From: Christensenella sp. UBA1224
GTDB lineage: Bacteria > Bacillota > Clostridia > Christensenellales > Aristaeellaceae
Assembly: GCA_002309235.1 (NCBI GenBank)
Contig: DBXA01000035.1
Location: 1 to 6,661 of the forward strand
Reading direction: 5' to 3'
DNA length: 6,661 bases
Made by a program: the position numbers and the translations under genes. Positions 1-6,206 of the stretch are shown piece after piece; within the stretch, counting starts at the first letter, position 1; every line of letters starts with the position of its first letter. The notes beneath the pieces were generated by a model. It searched no databases. It was given only the letters and a program-made list of their open reading frames with translations, and was not told the origin of the DNA.

Positions 1-131
1 TTGCCCGCGCCGTTCTCACCGATCAGGCCGATACGGTCGCCGTCACAGACAACCAGCCGGTCAATGTTCAGCAGCTGGCGGTCTCCGAAAGACACCTGCA
101 GATCGTTTGCTTCCAGAATACATTTTGCCAT
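1..131 (-). CDS. ABC-F family ATPase, N-terminal fragment (Msr/Mel-like ribosome protection candidate)
   Basis: Only the first 43 codons are in the window; the gene runs off the left edge. The visible protein begins MAKCILEANDLQVSFGDRQL, continues with a DGDRIGLIG segment and ends in the first Walker A motif GENGAG(K), residues about 38-44. ABC-F proteins are soluble twin-ATPase proteins without membrane domains that act on the ribosome; the antibiotic-resistance branch enters the E site and displaces macrolides, lincosamides, pleuromutilins or similar drugs. The pattern of an LNID-type segment followed by DRIGL-G-NGAGK is closer, from memory, to Msr(D)/Mel than to Lsa or Vga, but this is a weak call on 43 residues. 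The ATG at 131 is chosen because a strong GGGAGGGG ribosome binding site ends 8 nt upstream. The gene has its own promoter and an attenuator leader, which is typical of drug-inducible ABC-F genes and less so of housekeeping ones such as Uup or EttA. Drug specificity cannot be told from this fragment. Confidence 0.78.
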   Translation of the reverse strand, partial: MAKCILEANDLQVSFGDRQLLNIDRLVVCDGDRIGLIGENGAG

Positions 132-134
132 ATG

Positions 135-161
135 AAAAACCCCTCCCGCGCCGTGGAGGGG
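135..161 (-). terminator. intrinsic terminator (attenuator) directly before the ABC-F start codon
   Basis: Read on the minus strand, CCCCTCC (161-155) pairs perfectly with GGAGGGG (146-140), a 7-bp very GC-rich stem. Two further G-C pairs are possible inside if one base bulges, leaving a CGC loop. Five Ts follow (139-135). The T-tract ends 3 nt before the ATG at 131, so this is not the terminator of an upstream gene: it lies inside the ABC-F leader and stops transcription before the gene. Its 3' arm is also the ribosome binding site, so the folded form would block translation too. Confidence 0.75.
140..147 (-). promoter_or_regulatory. ABC-F ribosome binding site buried in the terminator stem
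   Basis: GGGAGGGG on the minus strand, 8 nt before the ATG at 131. It decides the start against an in-frame upstream ATG at 164, which has no ribosome binding site. Seven of its eight bases form the 3' arm of the terminator. When the 5' arm is instead taken by the antiterminator, this site becomes single-stranded. Confidence 0.7.
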
Positions 162-218
162 CATAATGCGATACAAAAAAGACGTCTGGCTTTCGCTTTA
201 CGCAACCTCCAAACGGCG
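149..218 (-). promoter_or_regulatory. antiterminator helix
   Basis: On the minus strand, CGCCG-TT-TGGAGG (218-206) is complementary to CCTCCACGGCG (159-149), giving 11 base pairs interrupted only by a two-T bulge. The 3' partner includes five bases of the 5' arm of the terminator (159-155), so this helix and the terminator cannot coexist. The loop (205-160) contains a T6 run (180-175) that lacks a convincing stem of its own. The pairing is seen directly; its role is inferred. Confidence 0.65.
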
Positions 219-268
219 ACACAAATACTTTCCCGGACTCTGTGAGCCGGGGAATCTCTGTCAGCCGT
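213..268 (-). promoter_or_regulatory. anti-antiterminator helix with nested hairpin
   Basis: On the minus strand, ACGGC-T-GACA (268-259) pairs with TGTCGCCGT (221-213): 9 bp with a single bulged T. It encloses a second hairpin (254-230) with a 10-bp stem, two single-base bulges and an ACA loop. The 3' arm overlaps the antiterminator's 5' arm at 218-213, so forming this helix releases the terminator. The 5' arm starts 3 nt after the stop codon of the MKIRD ORF, so a ribosome halted there would cover it. The role is inferred from this geometry. Confidence 0.62.
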
Positions 269-271
269 ATA

Positions 272-289
272 TCAGTCGCGAATCTTCAT
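272..289 (-). CDS. putative regulatory leader peptide MKIRD
   Basis: A five-codon ORF, ATG AAG ATT CGC GAC TGA, starts about 31 nt into the predicted transcript and stops 3 nt before the anti-antiterminator helix. The peptide contains K-I-R, matching the +X+ pattern (basic, any, basic) known to cause macrolide-dependent stalling in Erm-type leader peptides. The ribosome binding site is the weak point: AAGGA (310-306) is 16 nt from the ATG, further than ideal, and only a GGA lies close. No other convincing start in this frame exists downstream of the predicted transcription start. It is called as a leader peptide because of its position relative to the helices, not from sequence homology. Confidence 0.5.
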   Translation of the reverse strand: MKIRD

Positions 290-326
290 CGGTCCGAAAT
301 GCCCGTCCTTTCCCTGAACTGTGCAT

Positions 327-355
327 AGCATATCCGGATTTGTCCGTTTTGTCAA
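327..355 (-). promoter_or_regulatory. sigma-A promoter of the ABC-F leader
   Basis: Minus-strand TTGACA (355-350, perfect -35), a 17-bp spacer and TATGCT (332-327, good -10). The predicted start of transcription is an A near 320. It lies about 75 nt after the pepT stop, so the ABC-F transcript can be made independently of the zapA-pepT operon. Confidence 0.75.
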
Positions 356-400
356 CACACGAAACAACAGCCCGGACAATCTGACGCGCCTGACGGACCG

Positions 401-425
401 GGACACCGGCCGTTCCGGCCTGTCC
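401..425 (-). other. stem-loop just after the pepT stop codon
   Basis: GGACA-GGCCG, loop GAA, CGGCC, bulged GG, TGTCC: a 10-bp GC-rich stem that begins 3 nt after the pepT stop. No T-tract follows on the minus strand, so it is not a canonical intrinsic terminator. It may stabilise the operon's 3' end or end transcription weakly. If read-through occurs, the ABC-F attenuator downstream would still act. Confidence 0.45.
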
Positions 426-428
426 GGA

Positions 429-1631
429 TCAGCAGACCAGGGAAACCAGCACATCCACCATCTTTTCCATTGCGGGAACGGGAATCAGTTCTTTCCGTCC
501 GTGAAAGTTGTATCCGCCGGTGGAAAGATTGGGGCAGGGCAGCCCCCGGAAGGACAGCTGCGCCCCGTCCGTTCCCCCGCGGATGGGCTGGATGACCGGT
601 TCCACACCGTTCTCCCGGAAAGCTTTTTCCGCTCTCTCCATCACCCCGGGATACTGCTCTACGATCTCCTTCATATTCCGGTAGGAGTCCTTCAGTTCCA
701 CGGTTACGGTCCCTTCACCGTACCGCCGGTTCAGCCAGTCGCGCGCAGCCAGCATCACCGCTTTTTTCTCCTCCAGTTTCGTCCGGTCATGATCCCGGAG
801 AATATAGCGAAGCACCGCGGCTTCCTCGCTGCCGGACATATCCGTCAGATGATAAAACCCTTCATAGCCTTCAGTGTGTTCCGGCCGTTCCCAGGCCGGC
901 AGCATCCGGGCGAACTCCATAGCAACCAGCGAAGCGTTGACCATCTGGCCCTTGGCGCTGCCGGGATGGATGCTGACGCCTGTAAAAGTCACCCTGGCGC
1001 TCGCCGCATTGAAGGTCTCATACTCGACCTCGCCGAAAGCCCCTCCGTCCACGGTATACGCGTAATCCGCTCCAAAGGCTTTGATATCGAACATATCCGC
1101 TCCGCGGCCAATTTCCTCATCCGGTGTAAAGCCTATGGCGATGCGGCCGTGCTTCACATCCGGATGATCCTTAAGATACTCCGCAAAGGTAAGTATGTCC
1201 GCGATGCCGGCCTTGTCGTCCGCGCCGAGGAGAGTGTCCCCTCCCGTCACGATGAGGGTCTCCCCTTTGTATTTTTCCAGGAACGGGAATTCCTCCGGGC
1301 TCAGTCTGTCCCCGCTTTCCAGCTCTACCGTACCGCCGTCATATTTCACGATACGCGGCCTGATATCGGTGAAAGGGACCTCGCTCACGACGTCCATATG
1401 GGCGATAAAGCCTATGGTCTTGCCCGCCCAATCCGGGATATTCGCTTCTATCATGCCAAAGCAGTAACCGTTTTTATCCACCCTGACTTGAGACAGCCCC
1501 AGGCTTTTCATCTCCTGTGCCAGGGCTTGAGCGAATGTCATCTGCGCCTGCGTTGAGGGACATCCTTTCGCATTCTCATCTGACCCGGTCGGAAATGCCG
1601 TATAGCGGATCAGTCTTTCATATGCTCTCAT
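429..1631 (-). CDS. pepT: peptidase T (tripeptide aminopeptidase, M20B)
   Basis: Cytoplasmic zinc aminopeptidase that removes the N-terminal residue from tripeptides, the last stage of peptide breakdown. The 400-residue length fits the family (E. coli PepT is about 408). The dinuclear metal site is complete: H78 with D80 in GFIAHMDVVSE, bridging D138 in LGADDKAG, catalytic E172 and ligand E173 in FTPDEEIG, D195 in YTVDGG, and H377 in YNFHGRKE. The lid/dimerisation domain lies roughly between residues 208 and 315. The ATG at 1631 gives the usual MRAYERL opening and has an AAAGGAGG ribosome binding site 9 nt upstream; the frame stays open further upstream but that part is unlike PepT. The start lies inside the end of the histidine kinase gene (14-nt overlap), suggesting translational coupling. 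It is the last gene of the operon, ending in TGA before a stem-loop. Confidence 0.93.
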   Translation of the reverse strand: MRAYERLIRYTAFPTGSDENAKGCPSTQAQMTFAQALAQEMKSLGLSQVRVDKNGYCFGMIEANIPDWAGKTIGFIAHMDVVSEVPFTDIRPRIVKYDGGTVELESGDRLSPEEFPFLEKYKGETLIVTGGDTLLGADDKAGIADILTFAEYLKDHPDVKHGRIAIGFTPDEEIGRGADMFDIKAFGADYAYTVDGGAFGEVEYETFNAASARVTFTGVSIHPGSAKGQMVNASLVAMEFARMLPAWERPEHTEGYEGFYHLTDMSGSEEAAVLRYILRDHDRTKLEEKKAVMLAARDWLNRRYGEGTVTVELKDSYRNMKEIVEQYPGVMERAEKAFRENGVEPVIQPIRGGTDGAQLSFRGLPCPNLSTGGYNFHGRKELIPVPAMEKMVDVLVSLVC

Positions 1632-3117
1632 CCGTTCCGTCCTCCTTTGTTGTTTCGGTATGTAAAGAACGCTGTTCCTGTTCTCCGAGCGGGAGTGTGA
1701 ATACGAACTCCGTTCCCACTCCAAGCGTACTGTTCACCTTGATCGTCTGCCCATGCTGCTCGATGATCTTTTTCACGATGCTCAGGCCCAGTCCCGTACC
1801 CATCCCGGACGTGTGAGCCTTATCCGCCTTATAGAACCTGTCGAATATGAAGGGCAGATCCTCCTGCGATATGCCCGGCCCGTTATCCTTCACAGATACC
1901 ATGCACTGTCCTCCCGCGGGATACGCGGATACGGTCAGCGTTCCCTTTTCCGGCAGGAACTTGATCGCATTGTCCAGGAGATTCGTCAGTACCTGGCTGA
2001 TCCGCGGCGCATCTGCGTTGACAATGATAGGATCATCCCGGATCATGGCCTCCACCTGCAGCTCCTTCTTTTCGATCTTCGGCTCGAACCTGATCAGGGC
2101 AAGCCTCAGCTGCTCATTGATATCAAAATCCGTCAGATTCAATGGTACCTTGCCGGATTCGATCCTGCTCAGGTTCAGAAGGTCGTTCACGAGCGCGGAG
2201 AGCCTGTCGGTTTCCGAGAGCACGATATCAAGATACCTGGACTGCTCCTCAGCGGGTATCGTACCATCCTGTATGCCTTCGATATAGCCGCGGATACAGG
2301 TGAGCGGTGAGCGCAGCTCATGCGAGACCGATGCCACGAAGGAACGCCTTGATTTTTCAAGGTTGGAAAGGTCCTCCGTCATCTTGTCTATGGATCGGGC
2401 GAGCATGCCCAGCTCCCCTTTCCCCTCCATATTGATCCTGGCGTCCAGATCTCCCGAGGCAAAGCTCATAACGGCCTTGTTGATCTTCTTGATCGGTCTG
2501 GTCTGCGAGGAAGCGATGAGTGAGCTCAGCACGATGCCCGGTATCAGGGCTGCTGCAGCGCTTATGACCGCGTTGCGTATCATATCCGAATAATCGACGG
2601 CCATATCCGCCGTTGAGATATGCAGCATCACGGCCCCTTCGATATAACCCCACTCGCTGAGCCACGGCACACCTATCGTAACGGTTTCCGGATCCTCCGG
2701 GAAAATGCCCCGCACAGTGATCTCCTCACCGCGCAGCACCTTCTGGAGCTCCGCCAGCATGCGTTCATCCGTCAGTCTCTCATAGCCGAGGTTCTCCGTC
2801 TGGTCAGCCACGGTATAGGCAGTGCCGTTCGCGTATACCAGCCAGACGGTACAGGTGTAATTTTCACGTATGGACCGTATCTTTTCGAGTACAGTCGGCC
2901 CAATCGTCGGTTCATACGAAAACCGGAACAGTGATATGCTGTCCTGCTGCCGGAGCATGAGAGCGATATCTCTCGTCTGCAGTATGACCTCGTTCTCAAT
3001 GGCGGCTATGCGCTCATTGCGGACCATAGCTACCATAAAAAAGGAGCTCACGGCGACCGTAAGGAGCACAGCGGCGGTAAAGGCGACGAACAGCCTTAAG
3101 AAAAGCTTGCTTTTCAA
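1618..3117 (-). CDS. membrane sensor histidine kinase (ResE/PhoR-like)
   Basis: Sensor of the two-component pair with the gene upstream. From the N-terminus: TM1 (about 6-32), an extracytoplasmic region of about 150 residues whose end (VTIGVPW to GAVMLHIS) looks like a Cache/PDC-type sensor, TM2 (about 183-203), HAMP linker (about 204-255), dimerisation/phosphoacceptor domain with H266 in SVSHELRSP, then the ATPase domain with N box NLLDNAIKF (N379, N383), G1 DNGPGI (411-416), F box IFDRFYKAD and G2 GMGTGLGLS (438-446). All catalytic motifs are intact. A hydrophilic tail of about 20 residues follows. The start is TTG at 3117, 2 nt after the regulator stop, with GAGGTGAGG 5 nt upstream; no ATG gives a complete TM1. 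The stimulus is not evident: the sensor region has a single Cys and no recognisable ligand motif. The SHELR...GYIEGIQDGTIP stretch is typical of clostridial ResE/BaeS-like kinases. Confidence 0.92.
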   Translation of the reverse strand: MKSKLFLRLFVAFTAAVLLTVAVSSFFMVAMVRNERIAAIENEVILQTRDIALMLRQQDSISLFRFSYEPTIGPTVLEKIRSIRENYTCTVWLVYANGTAYTVADQTENLGYERLTDERMLAELQKVLRGEEITVRGIFPEDPETVTIGVPWLSEWGYIEGAVMLHISTADMAVDYSDMIRNAVISAAAALIPGIVLSSLIASSQTRPIKKINKAVMSFASGDLDARINMEGKGELGMLARSIDKMTEDLSNLEKSRRSFVASVSHELRSPLTCIRGYIEGIQDGTIPAEEQSRYLDIVLSETDRLSALVNDLLNLSRIESGKVPLNLTDFDINEQLRLALIRFEPKIEKKELQVEAMIRDDPIIVNADAPRISQVLTNLLDNAIKFLPEKGTLTVSAYPAGGQCMVSVKDNGPGISQEDLPFIFDRFYKADKAHTSGMGTGLGLSIVKKIIEQHGQTIKVNSTLGVGTEFVFTLPLGEQEQRSLHTETTKEDGTDESI

Positions 3118-3119
3118 GT

Positions 3120-3806
3120 CTACCTCACCTCAAATTTATAGCCCACTCCCCATACGGTCTTGATCGACCAGCCGAGATCCTCTTCGCTGGTCAGCTTCTC
3201 GCGCAGGCGCTTCACATGTACGTCTACGGTACGGCTGTCGCCGAAGAATTCATAGCCCCACACCTGCTCGAGCAGCTGTTCCCTTGTAAACACGCTCGAA
3301 GGATGGCTGGCAAGGAAGTACAGGAGCTCCAGCTCCTTGGGGGGCATTTCGATCTCCTTGCCCAGGAACCTGACCGAATAATGGCTTATGTTGATGGTAA
3401 GGCCCGGGAAAGAAAGCTCCTTATCCGGCGCCTCCTGCGGCTGGTACCTGCGTATGACGGCTTTTATGCGCGCAGTCAGCTCCTTCATTTCAAAGGGCTT
3501 TGCGATATAGTCATCAGCGCCCAGCTCAAGGCCCAACACCTTGTCAAACGTCTCATCCTTCGCGGTGATCATGATGATCGGGATATTGGAAAACTTGCGT
3601 ATCTCCCTCAGGACAGACCATCCATCCATACCCGGCAGCATGACATCGAGGAGCATCAGGTTGGGAGGAGATGCCTTGAACGCGCGCAGCGCATCCAGAC
3701 CGTCGGCGCTCTCTTCCACTTCAAAGCCTTCCTTTTCCAGATACAGGCGCACAAGCCTTGCAATATTCGGATCATCATCCACGAGCAGGATCTTCGTCTT
3801 TGCCAT
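3120..3806 (-). CDS. OmpR/PhoB-family response regulator
   Basis: DNA-binding regulator of 228 residues, the normal size for the family. The receiver domain (about 1-120) has the acidic pocket D10/D11, phosphoacceptor D54 in MLLDVMLPG, T81 and K103 in YIAKPF. The C-terminal winged helix (about 130-228) has the recognition-helix region SRTVDVHVKRLREKL and ends in the wing WGVGYKFEVR. The chosen ATG (3806) opens MAKTKILLVDDD and has GGGAGAGG 5 nt upstream; an in-frame ATG at 3821 would add five residues but has a poor ribosome binding site. It lies 16 nt after mutS2 and 2 nt before its kinase. The pair likely controls genes elsewhere and possibly itself; its regulon cannot be read from this window. 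Confidence 0.93.
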   Translation of the reverse strand: MAKTKILLVDDDPNIARLVRLYLEKEGFEVEESADGLDALRAFKASPPNLMLLDVMLPGMDGWSVLREIRKFSNIPIIMITAKDETFDKVLGLELGADDYIAKPFEMKELTARIKAVIRRYQPQEAPDKELSFPGLTINISHYSVRFLGKEIEMPPKELELLYFLASHPSSVFTREQLLEQVWGYEFFGDSRTVDVHVKRLREKLTSEEDLGWSIKTVWGVGYKFEVR

Positions 3807-3822
3807 AATCGCCTCTCCCATC

Positions 3823-6192
3823 CTACTTCAGCGTGAGCACCGTCACGCCGTCTTCGCCTTCGCCGTACCTGCCAAGCCTCATTTCCTTCACAGCCGGGTG
3901 TTTCTTCAGGTGCGCCTGAATGCCGGTGCGCAGTACCCCCGAGCCTTTCCCGTGGATGATGGAAACATTCTTGAGGCCGGAGCGCTGCACACTGTCAAGG
4001 TACAGGTCAACAGCCAGTATGCCTTCCTCCACGTTCATTCCCCTGATATCGCATTCGAGCGATACGGCTGCCGGGCCGATATTCACGGTAGCCTTGCCTG
4101 CCTGCGGTTTTGCAGGGGTCTTCTCCTTCCTGGCCATCCTGAGCCTGCCGAGCGCCACCTTCATCTTCATGACGCCGGCCTGGACGGTCACCTCTCCTTT
4201 GGCGTTAGGCGCTTCGAGCACGGTGGCCTTTGTGCCCATGTCTATCATTTCTACGATATCGCCCGGCTTCAGATCCTTGGGCACCGGCAGGCTTTCAATA
4301 TCAGACCCGGCATTCCCGGGCCCCTCCGTATTTTCCGCGAGCACGCTCGAGAGCTGTGCCCTGAGGCCCTGCAGTTCATGCTCCTTGAGCATTTCGGTAT
4401 GTGCCTTGCTCTTTTTGAGCTCCGTGATCACGCTCTCTGATTCCCTTTGCGCCTTTGTCACGATGGACCGTGCTTCCTGCCTGGCCTTGCGGAGCAGCTC
4501 TTCCCGCTTTTCCTCAACTTCCCTGGCCATTTTCTCGGCCTCGCGGCGCAGCTTCTGCATTTCGATATGCGCCTGCTCGGCGAGCTCTCTTTCCTTTTCG
4601 GCTATCTTGCGGTGATATTCCGCATTGGCGATAACATCCTCGAATTTGACCTGGTCCGCGGAAAGCTTTTTGGAGGCCGTCTCGATGAGCTCATCCGGCA
4701 GGCCAAGCTTCCTCGATATCTCAAAGGCGTTTGATTTGCCCGGTATGCCTATCGACAGGCGGTAAGTAGGCCTGAGCGTCTCAACATCGAACTCCACGGA
4801 TGCGTTTTCCACGCCCTGTGTCGAGAGGGCGAAGGCTTTGAGTTCCGAATAGTGCGTGGTCGCAAGCGTAGTGATATGCCTTTTCAGGAGCGATTCCAGT
4901 ATCGCGATGGCCAGCGCGGCGCCTTCCGTAGGATCCGTACCCGCGCCGAGCTCATCAAAGAGGACCAGTGAATTCTCCGTAACGTTTTCAAGGATATCCA
5001 CGATCTTGGTCATGTGTGAGGAGAATGTGGAAAGCGACTGCTCGATCGATTGCTCATCGCCTATATCCGCGTAAACGCGGTCAAACACGCCGAGCACGCT
5101 CCCATAGGCGCACGGCACCTGCAATCCCGCCTGCGCCATCAGCGTCAGCAGGCCGACGGTTTTGAGCGTTACCGTTTTACCGCCCGTGTTGGGGCCTGTC
5201 ACGACCAGCGTCGTAAAGCCTTCCCCTATCCACAGATCGCTCGGGACCACCTTCTGCGGATCGATCAGGGGGTGTCTCGCCTTGATCAGGCGTATATGCC
5301 CTTCCCTGTTCAGCTTCGGCGCAACGGCCTTCATCTCGCGCCCCATCAGCGCTTTGGCAAAGATCATGTCTATTTCGGCCATGATCTCTATATTCCGCCT
5401 GTAAAGCCCCGCACACGGCGCGATCCTTTCGGAAAAGCCGCGCAGTATCCGCTCGATCTCCTGCTTTTCCTTCGCCTGCCACTGTTTGAGGTCGTTTCCG
5501 GCCTCGACGACAGCCATAGGCTCCACAAACAGCGTAGCTCCGCTTGCGGACTGATCATGGATAAGGCCGGGCACGTATTGGCGGCTGTCTGCCCGCACCT
5601 GTATGACATAGCGCCCGTTGCGCATCGTGATGACAGAATCCATCAGGTATTTGGACATGGATTGGGAATGCACGATAGAATTCAGCTTTTCGCGCATTTT
5701 GTCATTTGCCGCCCGGATATGCCGACGTATGGAATACAGCTCGGAGGAAGCGCGGTCGCTGATCTCATCCTCTGACAGGATGGCGTTGAATATCTCATCC
5801 TCCAGCTCCCTGTCCGTACTGATGCCGGAAGCCAGCTCCGAAAGGTATGGCGTATCCTCTCTTTCGGAAGATACGAGGCTGCGCCTCATGCTCGATGCCG
5901 CCCGGAGGGATTCCGCCACATCGAGCAGCGCCTTCGCGGTCAGCACGCTCCCTACCTGGGCAAGCTTCAGATACTCGCGCACATCCGTAAAGTAAGCCAC
6001 CGGACTTGAGCCTATATAGGTGATCACCGTATCCGCTTCCTCGGTCATCGCCTGCATGCGCAAGACCTCATCATACTCTCCGGAAGGAACGAGCGCGAGG
6101 CATAAGCCTCTGCCGCATTCCGTAACGGCAAAGGTCGAAAGGATATCCCTGATCTTATTGAATTCAAGAACGTGCAGATCCCTGTCCTGCAT
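3823..6192 (-). CDS. mutS2: MutS2 (ATPase with KOW and Smr domains)
   Basis: MutS-family protein lacking the mismatch-recognition domain; 789 residues, the usual size. From the N-terminus: core/lever and clamp helices (about 1-290), ATPase domain with Walker A GPNTGGKT (333-340), ST-SSHM motif (about 388-394), Walker B LVLFDELGAGTDP (409-421) and the TTHYSELK switch, a long charged coiled coil (about 505-620), a KOW-like domain starting LKPGDIVEM, and a C-terminal Smr domain (about 712-789) with DIRGM and HGKGSGVLR. MutS2 has been linked to suppression of recombination; in Bacillus subtilis it binds collided ribosomes and takes part in ribosome rescue. The ATG at 6192 opens MQDRDLHVLEFNKI, which matches family starts, and has GGGGAG 6 nt upstream. 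An ATG at 6210 overlaps the zapA stop (ATGA) and would add six residues but lacks a ribosome binding site. No key residue is missing. Confidence 0.95.
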   Translation of the reverse strand: MQDRDLHVLEFNKIRDILSTFAVTECGRGLCLALVPSGEYDEVLRMQAMTEEADTVITYIGSSPVAYFTDVREYLKLAQVGSVLTAKALLDVAESLRAASSMRRSLVSSEREDTPYLSELASGISTDRELEDEIFNAILSEDEISDRASSELYSIRRHIRAANDKMREKLNSIVHSQSMSKYLMDSVITMRNGRYVIQVRADSRQYVPGLIHDQSASGATLFVEPMAVVEAGNDLKQWQAKEKQEIERILRGFSERIAPCAGLYRRNIEIMAEIDMIFAKALMGREMKAVAPKLNREGHIRLIKARHPLIDPQKVVPSDLWIGEGFTTLVVTGPNTGGKTVTLKTVGLLTLMAQAGLQVPCAYGSVLGVFDRVYADIGDEQSIEQSLSTFSSHMTKIVDILENVTENSLVLFDELGAGTDPTEGAALAIAILESLLKRHITTLATTHYSELKAFALSTQGVENASVEFDVETLRPTYRLSIGIPGKSNAFEISRKLGLPDELIETASKKLSADQVKFEDVIANAEYHRKIAEKERELAEQAHIEMQKLRREAEKMAREVEEKREELLRKARQEARSIVTKAQRESESVITELKKSKAHTEMLKEHELQGLRAQLSSVLAENTEGPGNAGSDIESLPVPKDLKPGDIVEMIDMGTKATVLEAPNAKGEVTVQAGVMKMKVALGRLRMARKEKTPAKPQAGKATVNIGPAAVSLECDIRGMNVEEGILAVDLYLDSVQRSGLKNVSIIHGKGSGVLRTGIQAHLKKHPAVKEMRLGRYGEGEDGVTVLTLK

Positions 6193-6206
6193 AGTACTCT
6201 CCCCGG

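Larger units (their letters stand above)
132..320 (-). promoter_or_regulatory. ribosome-mediated attenuator leader of the ABC-F gene
   Basis: Untranslated leader of about 190 nt between the predicted transcription start (near 320) and the ABC-F ATG. In transcript order it contains a 5-codon ORF (289-272), a helix 268-259/221-213 enclosing a 10-bp hairpin (254-230), an antiterminator 218-206/159-149, and an intrinsic terminator 161-140 with a T5 tract. The first helix and the antiterminator share bases 218-213, and the antiterminator and terminator share 159-155, so the folds exclude each other in the order needed for attenuation. All pairings were read directly from the bases; the regulatory logic is inferred by analogy with known attenuators of ABC-F genes such as vmlR in Bacillus subtilis and lmo0919 in Listeria. 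The likely inducer is a ribosome-targeting drug that stalls translation of the small ORF. Confidence 0.72.

Noticed and set aside
129..164. In-frame ATG at 164 as an alternative ABC-F start (11 extra residues)
   Set aside because: No ribosome binding site precedes it, it lies at the foot of the terminator stem, and the extra residues do not look like an ABC-F N-terminus.
175..190. AGACGTC followed by a T6 run, as a second terminator in the leader
   Set aside because: The palindrome is too tight to fold as a hairpin and only a 4-bp AAAG/CTTT pairing can be drawn, so it is not a convincing stem.
213..226. TTG-initiated short frame in the leader (LCRRLEVA)
   Set aside because: It has only a weak GGGAAAG-like site and lies between the helices, where stalling would disrupt rather than favour the antiterminator.
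321..1556. Long plus-strand open frame (about 411 codons) opposite pepT
   Set aside because: It is antisense to a clearly recognisable PepT with all metal ligands, has no family resemblance, is rich in His/Arg/Pro as expected of a shadow frame, and starts inside the ABC-F promoter region.
3541..4440. Plus-strand open frame of about 299 codons opposite the regulator and mutS2
   Set aside because: It spans the junction of two real minus-strand genes and shows no domain; it is a by-product of GC-biased codon positions.
5050..5775. Plus-strand open frame of about 241 codons opposite mutS2
   Set aside because: It lies antisense to the conserved MutS2 core and ATPase domain, with no ribosome binding site or recognisable motif.
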